64,000 nt of DNA from Alphaproteobacteria bacterium (GTDB lineage Bacteria; Pseudomonadota; Alphaproteobacteria; Micropepsales; Micropepsaceae). Where the stretch lies: the NCBI GenBank assembly GCA_019247845.1, contig JAFBAL010000063.1, forward strand, positions 1 through 64,000, read 5' to 3'. Made by a program: the position numbers and the translations under genes. Below the pieces are notes generated by a model, which was given only the letters and a program-made list of their open reading frames with translations, searched no databases and had not been told where the DNA came from. The stretch's first letter is position 1. Each line of letters starts with the position of its first letter. Positions 1-9,434 of the stretch are shown one piece after another.

Positions 1-950
1 AGCTTCTCGTAAAGCGGATTGTCCTTGGAGAACACGTAGTCCAATTCCGCGACCGAGACGGCTTCCGCGCCGTGCTCGCGCAGGAAGCCGGTGAGCGGAT
101 AGACCTGTCCCGGCGGACAGTGCAGCGTCAGCATGCCTGACGAGGTCGGGCCGCCGAACGGCGTCTCGATGCCGAACTTCGCGCGCGCCTCGTCGACGAG
201 CTTCATGTCGCACCCGGCAAACCGTGCGCGCACTTCGCGGAAGGCCCGCGCGCGCGCCTGGGCGGCGATGCGATCGAGGATGACGCGCACGATTTCGCGC
301 TGTCCATTGCTCCAGTCGGCCTGCCGGGCCGCCACGAGGTTTGCCTGCGAGCGCAAGATGACGCCGTCGTCGACGATCTTGAGCGCGTTTGCGGCAAGAG
401 TCGCACCGGTGGTCGTGATGTCGACGATCAATTCGGCCGTGCCGGCGGCGGGTGCGCCTTCGGTCGCGCCCGCGCTCTCGACGATGCGGTAGTCCGAGAT
501 GCCGGCATGCGCGAAGAAAGCGCGCGTCAGGTGCAGATATTTCGTGGCGATGCGCAGGCGCCGGCGATGCTTGTGCGCAAACGCCGCGCAGACGTCGTCG
601 AGATCGGCCATGGTCGAGACGTCGATCCAGGCCTGGGGCACGGCCACCACGACATTGGCGAAGCCGAAACCCAGCGCATGGATCAGCGCGATCCGGCCGT
701 GAAGCTCGGGCGCGACCTCGCGGATCAGGTCTTCGCCGGTGATGCCCAGATGCACGTCGCCGCCGAGCAGCGCCGACGCGATCTCGGACGCCGAAAGCAT
801 CATGACGTCGACGCCGGGCAGCCCGCTCATCGTCGCGCGATAGCCGCGCGCGCCCGCGGCCTGTTTGAGCGCCAGCCCCGCATCGGCGAAGAACGCGCTC
901 GCCTGCTCCTGCAGCCGGCCCTTCGAGGGGATGGCGATCGTGAGCGTCAT
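1..950 (-). CDS. hisG: ATP phosphoribosyltransferase HisG (3' end off the left edge)
   Basis: HisG joins ATP and PRPP in the first, feedback-controlled step of histidine synthesis in the cytoplasm. The frame is open from an ATG at 950 down to base 1, about 316 codons with no stop, so the gene is partial here. The N-terminus reads [12 protein letters not shown], and the PRPP-loop region reads [19 protein letters not shown], both typical of the family. The ATG overlaps the hisZ stop (ATGA), so the two are probably translationally coupled. Short HisG proteins that need HisZ are usually little over 200 residues. This one runs on with a [15 protein letters not shown] segment and beyond, so it has an extra C-terminal region although HisZ is present. 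It is missing from the ORF track because it has no stop inside the window. Confidence 0.92.
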   Translation of the reverse strand, partial: MTLTIAIPSKGRLQEQASAFFADAGLALKQAAGARGYRATMSGLPGVDVMMLSASEIASALLGGDVHLGITGEDLIREVAPELHGRIALIHALGFGFANVVVAVPQAWIDVSTMADLDDVCAAFAHKHRRRLRIATKYLHLTRAFFAHAGISDYRIVESAGATEGAPAAGTAELIVDITTTGATLAANALKIVDDGVILRSQANLVAARQADWSNGQREIVRVILDRIAAQARARAFREVRARFAGCDMKLVDEARAKFGIETPFGGPTSSGMLTLHCPPGQVYPLTGFLREHGAEAVSVAELDYVFSKDNPLYEK

Positions 951-2104
951 TCCGCCCTCCCCGCGGCGCGGCGCGCGGCGAGCACGCGCTCGGTGCGGAT
1001 GGCGCTGCCGATCGCGGGGATCGGGCGGCCCGCGCCCAGCGCTTCGAGCAATCCGTCATAGCGCCCGCCGCCCGCGACCTGCACCGCGCCTTCGGCGTCG
1101 CGCGACCACAGCTCGAAGACGAAGCCGGTATAGTATTCCATGTTGCGACCGAACCGCGCCGCAAAGGTCACGCGCGCCGGATCGATGCCGAGGCCGGAAA
1201 GCGTGTCGAGCCGCGCCTGCATCGCCTGCAGCGGCGCATCGAGCGACGGCGCGAGCGCACGGATGCGTTTCAGCGCGTCGGGGGCCGGACAACTGATGCT
1301 CAGCATCTCGGCGATGACGTTCGCGACCTGGGGATCGAGACGCAGCGCCGCGGCATCGGCCGCCTGCTCTATCAGCCGCTCGACGATCTCCTCGCGCGTG
1401 CGCGCGCCGAGCGGCGCCTCGCCGACCATGTCGAGCAGACCCTCGACGGCGACGCGCGCTTCCGCGGTGCCGAGTCCGCCCAGATGCGCAAGCAGGCGCT
1501 GGGAGTCGTTGGCGGCGCCGGACGTCATGCGTTGCAGCAGCGCCTCGAAATAGCCGGCGCGCCAGAAGTGGCGCTTCAGCCGCCCGCGCCACTGCACCGG
1601 CACGTTCAGCCCGTCGACCAGTGCGGAGAACAGGCCGAGATCGCCGATCTTCACCTCCAGGCCGTCGAGCCCCGCGGCGCGCACTGCCTCGACGGTCAGC
1701 CGCATGGTCTCGATGTCGGCCGCCGCGCGATCCTGGAGCCCCAGCAGCTCCAGTCCCGCCTGGTAGAACTGCGTCGGACGATGCGGCTCCGACGGTTGAT
1801 GGCGGAAGGCGAGCCCGTGATAGCAGAGCCGCGCGGGATAGGCGTTGCCGCTTTCGACCTGCCATTTGCAGGTCGGGATGGTCAGGTCGGGGCGCAGGCA
1901 GAGCTCGCGGCCCGACGGATCGGTCAGCTCGAACGTCCGTCTACGGATTTCTTCCCCCGACCGGTCCAGGAAGATATCGGCCGGCTGCAGGACGGAAGGC
2001 TCGTGTCGTTTATATCCTGCTTTCGAGAACACGCCCAGGATCGCATCGGCCTGCGCATCCAGCGCGGCGATCAGGCCCGGATCGTAGTTCGGGAAGGCGG
2101 ACAC
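947..2104 (-). CDS. hisZ: ATP phosphoribosyltransferase regulatory subunit HisZ
   Basis: This 385-residue protein is a paralogue of histidyl-tRNA synthetase that lacks tRNA charging and serves as the regulatory partner of HisG. It keeps the class II synthetase fold motifs: [17 protein letters not shown] resembles motif 2, and [14 protein letters not shown] resembles the HisA-like motif. It has no anticodon-binding domain, since it ends soon after the catalytic-like domain. Translation starts at a GTG (2104), two bases before the hisS stop region, and the stop overlaps the hisG ATG. The order hisS-hisZ-hisG on one strand supports an operon. Confidence 0.93.
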   Translation of the reverse strand: MSAFPNYDPGLIAALDAQADAILGVFSKAGYKRHEPSVLQPADIFLDRSGEEIRRRTFELTDPSGRELCLRPDLTIPTCKWQVESGNAYPARLCYHGLAFRHQPSEPHRPTQFYQAGLELLGLQDRAAADIETMRLTVEAVRAAGLDGLEVKIGDLGLFSALVDGLNVPVQWRGRLKRHFWRAGYFEALLQRMTSGAANDSQRLLAHLGGLGTAEARVAVEGLLDMVGEAPLGARTREEIVERLIEQAADAAALRLDPQVANVIAEMLSISCPAPDALKRIRALAPSLDAPLQAMQARLDTLSGLGIDPARVTFAARFGRNMEYYTGFVFELWSRDAEGAVQVAGGGRYDGLLEALGAGRPIPAIGSAIRTERVLAARRAAGRAE

Positions 2105-2105
2105 A

Positions 2106-3512
2106 TCAGCCTCCGCCCAGCATCCGATGCACGGTCGCCGCCAAGTCGTCGCGGTCGACGGTCTCCTGCGCTTGGCGCGCGCCCAGATATTCCGCGCGGC
2201 TCTCGATGCCCTTCGACATTTCGGTGCCGAGCTTCAGGTTCTTGATCGTGACCTTGGCCGAAGCGCGCTCGTCCGCGCCTTCGATGACGGCGAGCGCGGC
2301 GCCGCGCTTGTCGGCATATTTGAGCTGGTCGCCGAACTTCTTGCTGCCCGTATAGGTCTCGGCGCGGACGCCCGCCGCACGCAGCTCGCGCGCCGTCTTG
2401 AAGCTCGCGGCCACGTCGTCGAGCGACAAGACCAGCACCAGCGGCTGGAGGTCGCCGGCAAGCCCCCGCGCGCGCAACGCGGTGAGCAGGCGGCTGACGC
2501 CGATGGAGATGCCGGTCGCCGGAACCTGCTGGCCGGTGAAGCGCGCGACGAGATCGTCGTAGCGTCCGCCGCCCGCGACCGAGCCGAACACGACCTCTTC
2601 GCCGTCCTCGTTCTTCACGGGGAAGGTGAGCTGCGCCTCGAACACCGGGCCGGTGTAATAGTCCAGACCGCGGATGATCGAGGTGTCGATCGCGACGCGG
2701 TCGATCTCATAGCCGTTGCGACGCACGATGTCCTGGATGGCGAGGAGATCATCGAGCGACGCCATCCCCGGCGGCGTGACCCCGGTGATGAAGGAGACGA
2801 CCGTCTCGGTTTGCTCCGCGCTGAGCTCGGCGCCTTTGGTGAAATCGCCAGACTCGTCCTTGCGCCCCTGACCGAGCAGCAGGCGCACGCCGCTCATGCC
2901 CAGCCGGTCGAACTTGTCGATGGCGCGCAGCACCGTGCCGCGTTTCGACGGATCGACGGCGGCGGCGTTCAGCACTTCGTCGAGCAGCTTGCGGCTGTTG
3001 ATCTTGACGACGAACTCGCCGCGCTTGAGGCCGACGGCTTCCAGCGCGTCGCACACCATCATCAACAGCTCGGCATCGGCGGCGGGCGAGTTCGAGCCCA
3101 CCGTGTCGGCGTCGAACTGGGTGAACTCGCGGTAGCGGCCGGGCCCCGGCTTCTCGTTGCGCCACACCTGGCCGACCTGATAGCGGCGGAACGGCTTGGG
3201 CAGATCCTGGAAATTCTCGGCGACATAGCGCGCCAGCGGCGCCGTCAGGTCGTAGCGCAGCGACAGCCACTGATCGTCGTCGTCCTTGAGCGAGAACACG
3301 CCCTCGTTGGGGCGGTCGACGTCGGGCAGGAACTTGCCGAGCGCGTCGGTGAACTCGAAGGCCGGCGTCTCCAGCGGCTCGAAACCATAGGCCTGGTAGA
3401 CCGTGCGGATGGTGTCGAGCGTCTTGCGCTCCGCCGCGATCTCGGCGGCGGTGCGGTCACGAAAGCCGCGGGGCAGCCGCGCCTTGGGACGCTGGGGTTT
3501 GGCGGTGTTCAT
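2106..3512 (-). CDS. hisS: Histidyl-tRNA synthetase
   Basis: HisRS charges tRNA-His with histidine. The 468-residue product begins with a basic segment (KARLPRGFRDR) and has class II motif 1, motif 2 (WRNEKPGPGRYREFTQFDAD) and the two histidine signatures RGLDYYTGPVFE and GGGRYDDLVARF. A C-terminal anticodon-binding domain (QPLVLVLSLDD onwards) separates it from HisZ. The start is the ATG at 3512, and the next gene begins within a few bases of the stop. The roughly 250-bp stretch upstream holds one copy of a repeated intergenic element described separately. Confidence 0.95.
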   Translation of the reverse strand: MNTAKPQRPKARLPRGFRDRTAAEIAAERKTLDTIRTVYQAYGFEPLETPAFEFTDALGKFLPDVDRPNEGVFSLKDDDDQWLSLRYDLTAPLARYVAENFQDLPKPFRRYQVGQVWRNEKPGPGRYREFTQFDADTVGSNSPAADAELLMMVCDALEAVGLKRGEFVVKINSRKLLDEVLNAAAVDPSKRGTVLRAIDKFDRLGMSGVRLLLGQGRKDESGDFTKGAELSAEQTETVVSFITGVTPPGMASLDDLLAIQDIVRRNGYEIDRVAIDTSIIRGLDYYTGPVFEAQLTFPVKNEDGEEVVFGSVAGGGRYDDLVARFTGQQVPATGISIGVSRLLTALRARGLAGDLQPLVLVLSLDDVAASFKTARELRAAGVRAETYTGSKKFGDQLKYADKRGAALAVIEGADERASAKVTIKNLKLGTEMSKGIESRAEYLGARQAQETVDRDDLAATVHRMLGGG

Positions 3513-3603
3513 GGGCCGGGTCGCTCACAATGGGGCGTCTGCATAAACGTTCTCGAGCCAAACGGCAAAAGCTTCCTGCACAACATCTTGTGGTGCCGGC
3601 TCT

Positions 3604-3753
3604 ACCATTTGAACCTCATATGTCGAAGAGGGGGGCAGAAGCGGGTGGCTCTGTACATCTGTACGGCTATCGCGGGTTTTCGACCTCCTTTCAGGGTACG
3701 GCACCTTCGTTGGATGTGGGGGCGCCGGGGAAGCGTTTCAAGTCCCGGTAGCG
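3604..3753. repeat. Intergenic element, copy A (homologous to 32488-32594)
   Basis: The 254-bp gap between hisS and the alcohol dehydrogenase contains a segment that resembles the gap at 32319-32615. Shared blocks in the same order are a CCATTTGAACCTC word, a GTACATmTG block, CCTCCTTTC, an ACCTyG block, and TTCAAG followed by CGGTAGCG. Similarity is patchy, with substitutions and small gaps between the blocks. Read on the minus strand, CCTCCTTTC becomes a strong Shine-Dalgarno-like GAAAGGAGG. No convincing gene follows it. Function is unknown: it may be a small RNA, a 5' leader of hisS or a decayed mobile repeat. Confidence 0.55.
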
Positions 3754-3766
3754 GCAAATTTTATTG

Positions 3767-5980
3767 CTATTTTTGGGACGGACTTCCCTTCGGATGCGCC
3801 TGGTCCCACGCCGCATGCGCCTGATCGAGGATATAGGCCCGAATCGCATGCGCATCGTCCTTCGACAGCACGTCCTTGAACGAGGCCATGCCGTTGTCCG
3901 CCAGCGCCCCGTCGAGCACCACGGAGTCGAACTGGTCGAAGACCTCCCGGGGCATCAGCCTGAGATCCGGCACCTCGCCTTCCGACTGCGCGAAGAAGCC
4001 GTGACAGACCAGGCAGGTGCGGTGATAGAGCGTGAAGCCCTTTGCGATGGTGGTTGCGTCGGCGGTCTGCGGCGGCGGCTCGCTGGCCGGCGTGCCTTCG
4101 GGCGCCAGCGCCGCAACCTGCTGCCGGCCGCCGAGCTTGAAGACGAACAGGCGGCCCTGGTCGGTCTGGTATTTCGACAGTGCCGAGTTCGGGTCCTTGA
4201 AAGCCGACAGCCCGCCGGCGCCGCCCCAGCCCGCGAGCAGCGCGACATACTGCTCGCCGTCGATCTCATAGGTCATCGCCGGCGCCAAGATGCCGGTCTT
4301 CAAGTCGATCGACCAAAGTTTCTTGCCGGACTTGGCGTCATAGGCGCTGAACATGCCGTAGGCGTCGCCGCCGAAGACGAGCCCGCCCGCGGTGGTCATC
4401 AGGCCCGAGTTCCAGGCGCCGCCCATCGCCACCTGCCACGCCTCTTTCTGCGTGACCGGGTCCCAGGCCTTGATGTAGCCGACCGACGGCGCCGGCGTCT
4501 TGCCGGCTTTGATCGCGTCGAGCACGGCCTGGCTCACCTCGGCGAAGTCGACGCCCAGGTTCCACGCCCCGTGATGGAATTCGAAATCCTTGCTGCCCGC
4601 ATAGATGCCGGCGGAGTCCATCGCCGGGATGTAGACCAGGCCGGTATCCGGATTGAACGACATCGGCTGCCAGTTGTGCGCGCCCGTCGCGGCCGGGAAG
4701 ATCACCGCCATCTTGTCGACATAGCGCGCGCCCGGCGCCTCGACGGGACGCCCCGTGGCCAGATCGACGTGGTCGGCCCAGGTGACGGTCGCGAACTTCT
4801 GCGCGCTGATCAGCTTTCCCGTCTCGCGGTCGAGCACGTAGAAGAATCCGTTCTTCGGCGCGTGCATCAGCACCTTGCGCGTCCGGCCGCCGATCTTCAG
4901 ATCGGCGAGCACGACGTCGGCGGTGGAATCGAAGTCCCAGGTGTCGCCCGGCGTCGTCTGGTAGTGCCAGGCGTATTCGCCCGTCTTGGCATGCAGCGCC
5001 ACCACCGACGACAGATAGAGGTTGTCGCCGCCCTTGGGCGAGCGCAGCTCGCGGTTCCAGGGATTGCCGTTGCCGGTGCCGAAATAGACGAGGTCGAGCT
5101 CGGGATCGTAGGCGAACGCGTTCCACGGCGCGCCGCCGCCGCCGATGTTCCAGAACTTGTACTTGCCCGTCGTGTCCCAGGTCTTGAGCGCGGCGTCGAG
5201 CGCCTTGTTCTCCTGCGGCTTGGACGGATCGCCGGGCACGACATGGAAGCGCCACTTGAGCTTGCCGGTATCGGCATCGAAGGCCGAGACATAGCCGCGG
5301 CTGTCGTATTCCGCGCCGCCATTGCCGATCACCACCAAGCCGTCGAAGGCGCGCGGCGCGCCGGTGATGGTATAGGTGTGGGCGTGGTTCTCGACCGTGT
5401 CGACCGTCCACTTCACCGCGCCGGTCTTCCTGTCGAGCTTGATCAGCCGTCCGTCGAGCGTGCCGACGAAGACGGCGTCCTTCCAGATCGCGACGCCGCG
5501 GTTGACGACGTCGCAGCAGGCATAGCGCCCGGTGGCGCCCGGCACCTTGGGATCGAAGGTCCACAGCTCCTTGCCGGTCTTGGCGTCGAGGGCCGCGACC
5601 TTGCTCCAGCTTTCGGTGATGTACATCACGCCGTCGGCGACGATCGGCGTCGCCTCGAGCCCGCGCACGGAATAGGTACGGTACTCCCACGCGACGCCGA
5701 GCTTGGCGACGTTCGACGCATCGATCCGCTTGAGCGGCGAATAGCGCTGCTCCGACCAGGTGCGGCCGTTGGAGAGCCATTCCTGCGGCGCCGCGGCTGC
5801 GATGCGCGCGCCGTCGACGTCACTGGATGCCCCCGCGGAAGCGTGCCCCGGCGGCGTCGAGGTTGCACCGATCACACGGTTCGGCACCTCCGCCGGCTTC
5901 ATCGCCGCATAGGCCGGAACCAGAACGCCCATAAAAGCGATCAGAACGGCCTCGACAAGACCGGGAATGCGGCTATCCAT
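3767..5980 (-). CDS. PQQ-dependent alcohol dehydrogenase with cytochrome c domain (quinohaemoprotein)
   Basis: This is a 737-residue periplasmic quinoprotein that would oxidise an alcohol and pass electrons through haem c. An N-terminal hydrophobic segment (residues about 8-26) looks like a signal sequence. The body is a beta-propeller with repeated TGK-x-LW-type motifs. A vicinal disulfide pair, ACCD at 155-156, is the hallmark of PQQ alcohol dehydrogenases. Near the C-terminus a CLVCH haem-binding motif (about 656-660) and a downstream GMASF with a likely axial Met form a fused cytochrome c domain, as in type II enzymes. It stands alone between the repeat element and recQ, and no pqq synthesis genes are visible. 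The substrate cannot be read from sequence. Confidence 0.9.
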   Translation of the reverse strand: MDSRIPGLVEAVLIAFMGVLVPAYAAMKPAEVPNRVIGATSTPPGHASAGASSDVDGARIAAAAPQEWLSNGRTWSEQRYSPLKRIDASNVAKLGVAWEYRTYSVRGLEATPIVADGVMYITESWSKVAALDAKTGKELWTFDPKVPGATGRYACCDVVNRGVAIWKDAVFVGTLDGRLIKLDRKTGAVKWTVDTVENHAHTYTITGAPRAFDGLVVIGNGGAEYDSRGYVSAFDADTGKLKWRFHVVPGDPSKPQENKALDAALKTWDTTGKYKFWNIGGGGAPWNAFAYDPELDLVYFGTGNGNPWNRELRSPKGGDNLYLSSVVALHAKTGEYAWHYQTTPGDTWDFDSTADVVLADLKIGGRTRKVLMHAPKNGFFYVLDRETGKLISAQKFATVTWADHVDLATGRPVEAPGARYVDKMAVIFPAATGAHNWQPMSFNPDTGLVYIPAMDSAGIYAGSKDFEFHHGAWNLGVDFAEVSQAVLDAIKAGKTPAPSVGYIKAWDPVTQKEAWQVAMGGAWNSGLMTTAGGLVFGGDAYGMFSAYDAKSGKKLWSIDLKTGILAPAMTYEIDGEQYVALLAGWGGAGGLSAFKDPNSALSKYQTDQGRLFVFKLGGRQQVAALAPEGTPASEPPPQTADATTIAKGFTLYHRTCLVCHGFFAQSEGEVPDLRLMPREVFDQFDSVVLDGALADNGMASFKDVLSKDDAHAIRAYILDQAHAAWDQAHPKGSPSQK

Positions 5981-6085
5981 GGACGTCCCCCTTCGAATCC
6001 GCGCATCTAAGGCACGGCCCGTGGATCAGGCTAAGCGAGGGGCGGCGCCGGGACAATATACGGGGGCCTTAAGGGAAAGTTTCGC

Positions 6086-7825
6086 ATGGAGGCAAAGCGC
6101 GCGGTCCTGAAGGAAGTCTTCGGCTTCGACGGCTTCCGTCCCGGGCAGGAAGCGGCGATCGACGCCGTGCTCGCGGGCCGCAACGTGCTGGCGGTGATGC
6201 CCACCGGCTCGGGCAAGTCGCTGTGCTATCAGGTCCCCGCGCTGGTCAAGGGCGGGCTCGCCATCGTCGTGTCGCCGCTGGTGGCGCTGATGCAGGACCA
6301 GGTCGCGGCGCTTCGGTTGGCGGGCGTGGCGGCAGAGACGATCAACTCCGCGCGCGCGCGGGCCGAGAACGTCGAGGCCTGGCTGCGCGCCGCGCGCGGC
6401 GAGCTTCGCATCCTCTACATGGCGCCGGAGCGGCTGATGACCGAGCGCATGCTCGACGCGCTGGCGAAGCTCGACGTGCGGCTGATCGCCATCGACGAGG
6501 CGCATTGCGTCTCGCAATGGGGCCCGGCGTTCCGACCCGAATATCGCGCGCTCTCCAGGCTCGCCGAGCTGTTCCCGCGGACGCCGATCATCGCGCTGAC
6601 CGCGACGGCGGACGAGGTCACGCGCGCCGACATCGCGCTGCAGCTCTTCGACAACCGTTGCGACACGCTGGTCCAGGGCTTCGACCGGCCGAACATCGCG
6701 CTCGCCGTCGAGCCCAAGCGCAACTCCGGCCGCCAGCTGCTAGACTTCCTGGCCCGGCACAAGGGCGCGAGCGGCATCGTCTATTGCCTGTCGCGCAAGA
6801 AGACCGAGAAGACCGCTTCCATGCTCGTCGAGCACGGCATCAAGGCGCTGCCCTATCATGCCGGCATGGAGGCTGCCGCGCGCGACGCCAACCAGGCGCG
6901 GTTCATGTCGGAGCCCGCGGTGGTGATGGTCGCGACCATCGCCTTCGGCATGGGCATCGACAAATCGGACGTCCGTTTCGTCTTCCATACCGATCTGCCG
7001 GGAAGCCTGGAGGCCTATTATCAGGAGATCGGCCGCGCGGGCCGTGACGGACGCGCCGCGCAGGCGCATATGCTGTTCGGGCTGGAAGACATCCGCATGC
7101 GCCGCGTCTTCATCGACCAGGAGGACGCCGGCGACGAGCGCAAGCGCCGCGAGCATGCCCGGCTCAACATGCTGCTCGCCTATTGCGAGGCGGCGCGCTG
7201 CCGAAGGCGCCTGCTGCTCGAGTATTTCGGCGAGGCATCGGACGATTGCGGCAATTGCGACGTCTGCCGGACGCCGGGCGCGCGCATCGATGCGACCGCC
7301 GATGCGCAAAAGGTGCTGGACGCGGTGCGCTCGACCGGCGAGCGCTTCGGCCCCGGGCGCATCATCGAGGCGCTGGGCGAAACCGGGCGGCGCAAGGAGG
7401 AATGGCAATCGCTGATCCGCCAGATGGTGGGCGCGGGCCTGCTCAGCCACGATGTGGGCGGCTATGGCGGATTGGAGATCGCGGCCGGCGGCCGCGCCGT
7501 GCTGCGCGGCGAGGCGCGCTTCGAATGCCGCCCGTTGGAGGTGCACAGACCCGCCAAGCGAGAGGCGCGCGCCGAACGCTTCGCGGCCCAACCGGAAGAG
7601 AACCGCACCCTGATCGCGAGCCTGAAGGCGCTGCGCCTGCGCCTGTCGAAGGAGCGCGGCGTGCCGCCCTACGTCATCTTCTCGGACAAGTCGCTGATCG
7701 ACATGGCCGAGCGGCGGCCGCGCAACGAGGCCGAGTTCGGCGAGGTCCACGGCGTCGGCGCGGTGAAGCTGAAGGACTTCGCGGCGCCGTTCCTGGACGC
7801 GATCAACGATGCCGGTGCAGCATAG
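6086..7825 (+). CDS. recQ: RecQ-family ATP-dependent DNA helicase
   Basis: The 579-residue protein has Walker A MPTGSGKSLCYQVPAL near residue 38, a DEAH box in the RecQ-specific setting IDEAHCVSQWGPAF, and helicase motif VI QEIGRAGRDG. A four-cysteine zinc site follows (CEAARCRR then CGNCDVC). The C-terminus, with ERGVPPYVIFSDKSL, resembles an HRDC domain. It would unwind DNA 3' to 5' in recombination and fork repair. The ATG is preceded by a GGGAAAG-like ribosome site. Its 3' end overlaps the convergent WYL regulator by 23 bases. The symbol is used at family level only. Confidence 0.93.
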   Translation: MEAKRAVLKEVFGFDGFRPGQEAAIDAVLAGRNVLAVMPTGSGKSLCYQVPALVKGGLAIVVSPLVALMQDQVAALRLAGVAAETINSARARAENVEAWLRAARGELRILYMAPERLMTERMLDALAKLDVRLIAIDEAHCVSQWGPAFRPEYRALSRLAELFPRTPIIALTATADEVTRADIALQLFDNRCDTLVQGFDRPNIALAVEPKRNSGRQLLDFLARHKGASGIVYCLSRKKTEKTASMLVEHGIKALPYHAGMEAAARDANQARFMSEPAVVMVATIAFGMGIDKSDVRFVFHTDLPGSLEAYYQEIGRAGRDGRAAQAHMLFGLEDIRMRRVFIDQEDAGDERKRREHARLNMLLAYCEAARCRRRLLLEYFGEASDDCGNCDVCRTPGARIDATADAQKVLDAVRSTGERFGPGRIIEALGETGRRKEEWQSLIRQMVGAGLLSHDVGGYGGLEIAAGGRAVLRGEARFECRPLEVHRPAKREARAERFAAQPEENRTLIASLKALRLRLSKERGVPPYVIFSDKSLIDMAERRPRNEAEFGEVHGVGAVKLKDFAAPFLDAINDAGAA

Positions 7826-8762
7826 CCGATAGCGTCCGCACCATCGCCTTGCGCAAGGCGGGCGGGCCGACGATCTCGACCTCCTCGCCCAGACGCAGCA
7901 GGTCGCGCGCGCCGACGGCGGTGGATTCGATGGGGATCGTGCAGCGCATCCAGCCATGCTTGTCGGGCTTGCGCGCGGACTTGGCTGCCGCCTGGGCCAC
8001 GAACGGCCCCAGCGTCTCGAGCTTGGCGAGACCTGCGCGGGTCACGCGCACCTGCGCGCTTTCGCGATAGAGACCGGCGATATAGTCGCGCGAAGCCCGC
8101 TCCCAATGGGTGGGCAGGTCGAACGGAGCGTGCGCGAACTCTTCGTCCAGGACGCGTGCATCCGCGATGTTGGAGACGCGATAGGTGCGCACCGCCTTGC
8201 CGTTCTGCGCGACCAGGTACCAGATGCCGCCCTTGAGCACGAGGCCGAGCGGGCCGAGCTTGAGCGCGCGCAGGCTGCTCTGCCCCGCGCGGCGATAGTC
8301 GAGCGCCAGGTACTGTCCGCTCCAGACCGCCTGCGCCACAGGCTTGAGCGACGGCAGCGGCTCGGCGCCATGGAACCAGCCGACCGGATCCAGATGGAAG
8401 CGCGCGGCGATGCGCTCCGGGTTCATGCGCTTCGGCAAGGCCGCCATCACCTTGAGCCGCGCCGCGGCCAGCGTGTCGGCGAGGCCCAACTGGGCTGCGG
8501 GCCCCGGCAGGCCCGCCAGGAACAGCGTCTCGGCTTCGGGCGGCGTCAGCCCGGTCAGGGTGGTGCGGTAGCCGTCCATCAGGGCGAAGCCGCCGTCGCG
8601 CCCGCGCTCGGCGAAGACCGGCACGCCCGCGGCGCTCAGCTGGTCGATGTCGCGATGGATGGTGCGCACCGAGACTTCGAAGGCTTTGGCAAGCGCGGAC
8701 GCGCTCATCCGGCCGCGGGTCTGCAGCAGCATCAGGATCGAGAGGAGCCGGCTCGCGAGCAT
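7803..8762 (-). CDS. YafY-type HTH/WYL-domain transcriptional regulator
   Basis: A 319-residue DNA-binding protein. Residues 1-60 form a DeoR-like HTH (SVRTIHRDIDQLSAAG), followed by a WYL ligand-sensing domain with WYLVAQNGKAVRTYRVSNI, and a C-terminal extension. I chose the ATG at 8762 over the in-frame ATG at 8792. It has an AGGA element eight bases upstream, and the family normally starts with (M)xxxRLLxIL. The divergent gene at 8845 starts 82 bases away, and a 21-bp inverted repeat lies between them, so this protein probably controls its neighbour and itself. Confidence 0.9.
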   Translation of the reverse strand: MLASRLLSILMLLQTRGRMSASALAKAFEVSVRTIHRDIDQLSAAGVPVFAERGRDGGFALMDGYRTTLTGLTPPEAETLFLAGLPGPAAQLGLADTLAAARLKVMAALPKRMNPERIAARFHLDPVGWFHGAEPLPSLKPVAQAVWSGQYLALDYRRAGQSSLRALKLGPLGLVLKGGIWYLVAQNGKAVRTYRVSNIADARVLDEEFAHAPFDLPTHWERASRDYIAGLYRESAQVRVTRAGLAKLETLGPFVAQAAAKSARKPDKHGWMRCTIPIESTAVGARDLLRLGEEVEIVGPPALRKAMVRTLSAMLHRHR

Positions 8763-8783
8763 TTTTTTATCCTGCCCGATAAT

Positions 8784-8804
8784 ACATGACATTGGATGGC
8801 ATGT
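8784..8804. promoter_or_regulatory. Inverted repeat, likely operator for the WYL regulator
   Basis: ACATGACA-TTGGA-TGGCATGT is a 21-bp inverted repeat with seven of eight arm positions matching. It sits between the divergent WYL regulator and the exported protein gene, where an operator for both promoters would be expected. The role is inferred from position and symmetry only. Confidence 0.5.
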
Positions 8805-8844
8805 TTAGGGGCCTAGCCTCCGCGTCACCAAAGAGGAGGTCATC

Positions 8845-9417
8845 ATGAAAACCATCGTCACCATCGCCATCGCGCTCGCCGCCGCCGTCCTGCCGGCCGC
8901 GGCCTATACCGAGCTTCCGCCGGCCGACGGAAAGGTCCCGAACCTGAGCGGGATGCACGATTTCGACTTCATCGCGGGCAAATGGCGCACCCATCACCGG
9001 CGCCTGAAGGAGCGCCTCGCCGGCAGCCACGACTGGGTCGAGTTCGACGGCACGCAGGACGCGCAGCTCATCCTGGGCGGCGCCGGCAACGCCGACGACA
9101 ACGTGCTGAACCTGCCGGGCGGATCGTATCGCGGCTATACCATCCGCGCCTACGACCCCAAGACCGCGACCTGGCGCATCTGGTGGCTCGACGGCCGCTA
9201 TCCCGACGGCGCGATGGACCCGCCGGTGGTCGGACATTTCGAGCACGGCGTCGGCACCTTCTATGCCGACGATACCTTCGAGGAGAAGCCGGTGCGCGTC
9301 CGCTTCATCTGGAAGAACCTGTCGCACACCAGGAGCCATTGGGAGCAGGCCTTCTCGGCCGACGGCGGCAAGAGCTGGGAGACGAACTGGACGACCGACT
9401 TTGAGCGGATCGAATAG
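8845..9417 (+). CDS. Exported protein, DUF1579-like
   Basis: A 190-residue product with a clear signal peptide (MKTIVTIAIALAAAVLPAAA, cut near AYT). The mature part contains HDFDFIAGKWRTHHRR and later TWRIWWLDGRYP, a layout like DUF1579-type beta-barrel proteins of unknown function. An AGAGGAGG ribosome site precedes the ATG. It is divergent from a YafY-type regulator, and such pairs are often regulator and target. A ligand or enzymatic role cannot be read from the sequence. Confidence 0.75.
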   Translation: MKTIVTIAIALAAAVLPAAAYTELPPADGKVPNLSGMHDFDFIAGKWRTHHRRLKERLAGSHDWVEFDGTQDAQLILGGAGNADDNVLNLPGGSYRGYTIRAYDPKTATWRIWWLDGRYPDGAMDPPVVGHFEHGVGTFYADDTFEEKPVRVRFIWKNLSHTRSHWEQAFSADGGKSWETNWTTDFERIE

Positions 9418-9434
9418 TTCTCTAACGTGGAGGA

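Noticed and set aside
3604-3620. tRNA T-arm-like GGTTCAAAT word
   Set aside because: No cloverleaf or acceptor stem can be built around it on either strand.
3764-6010. 748-aa plus-strand ORF opposite the alcohol dehydrogenase
   Set aside because: It is an antisense shadow, arginine- and histidine-rich with no domain, opposite a gene with clear motifs.
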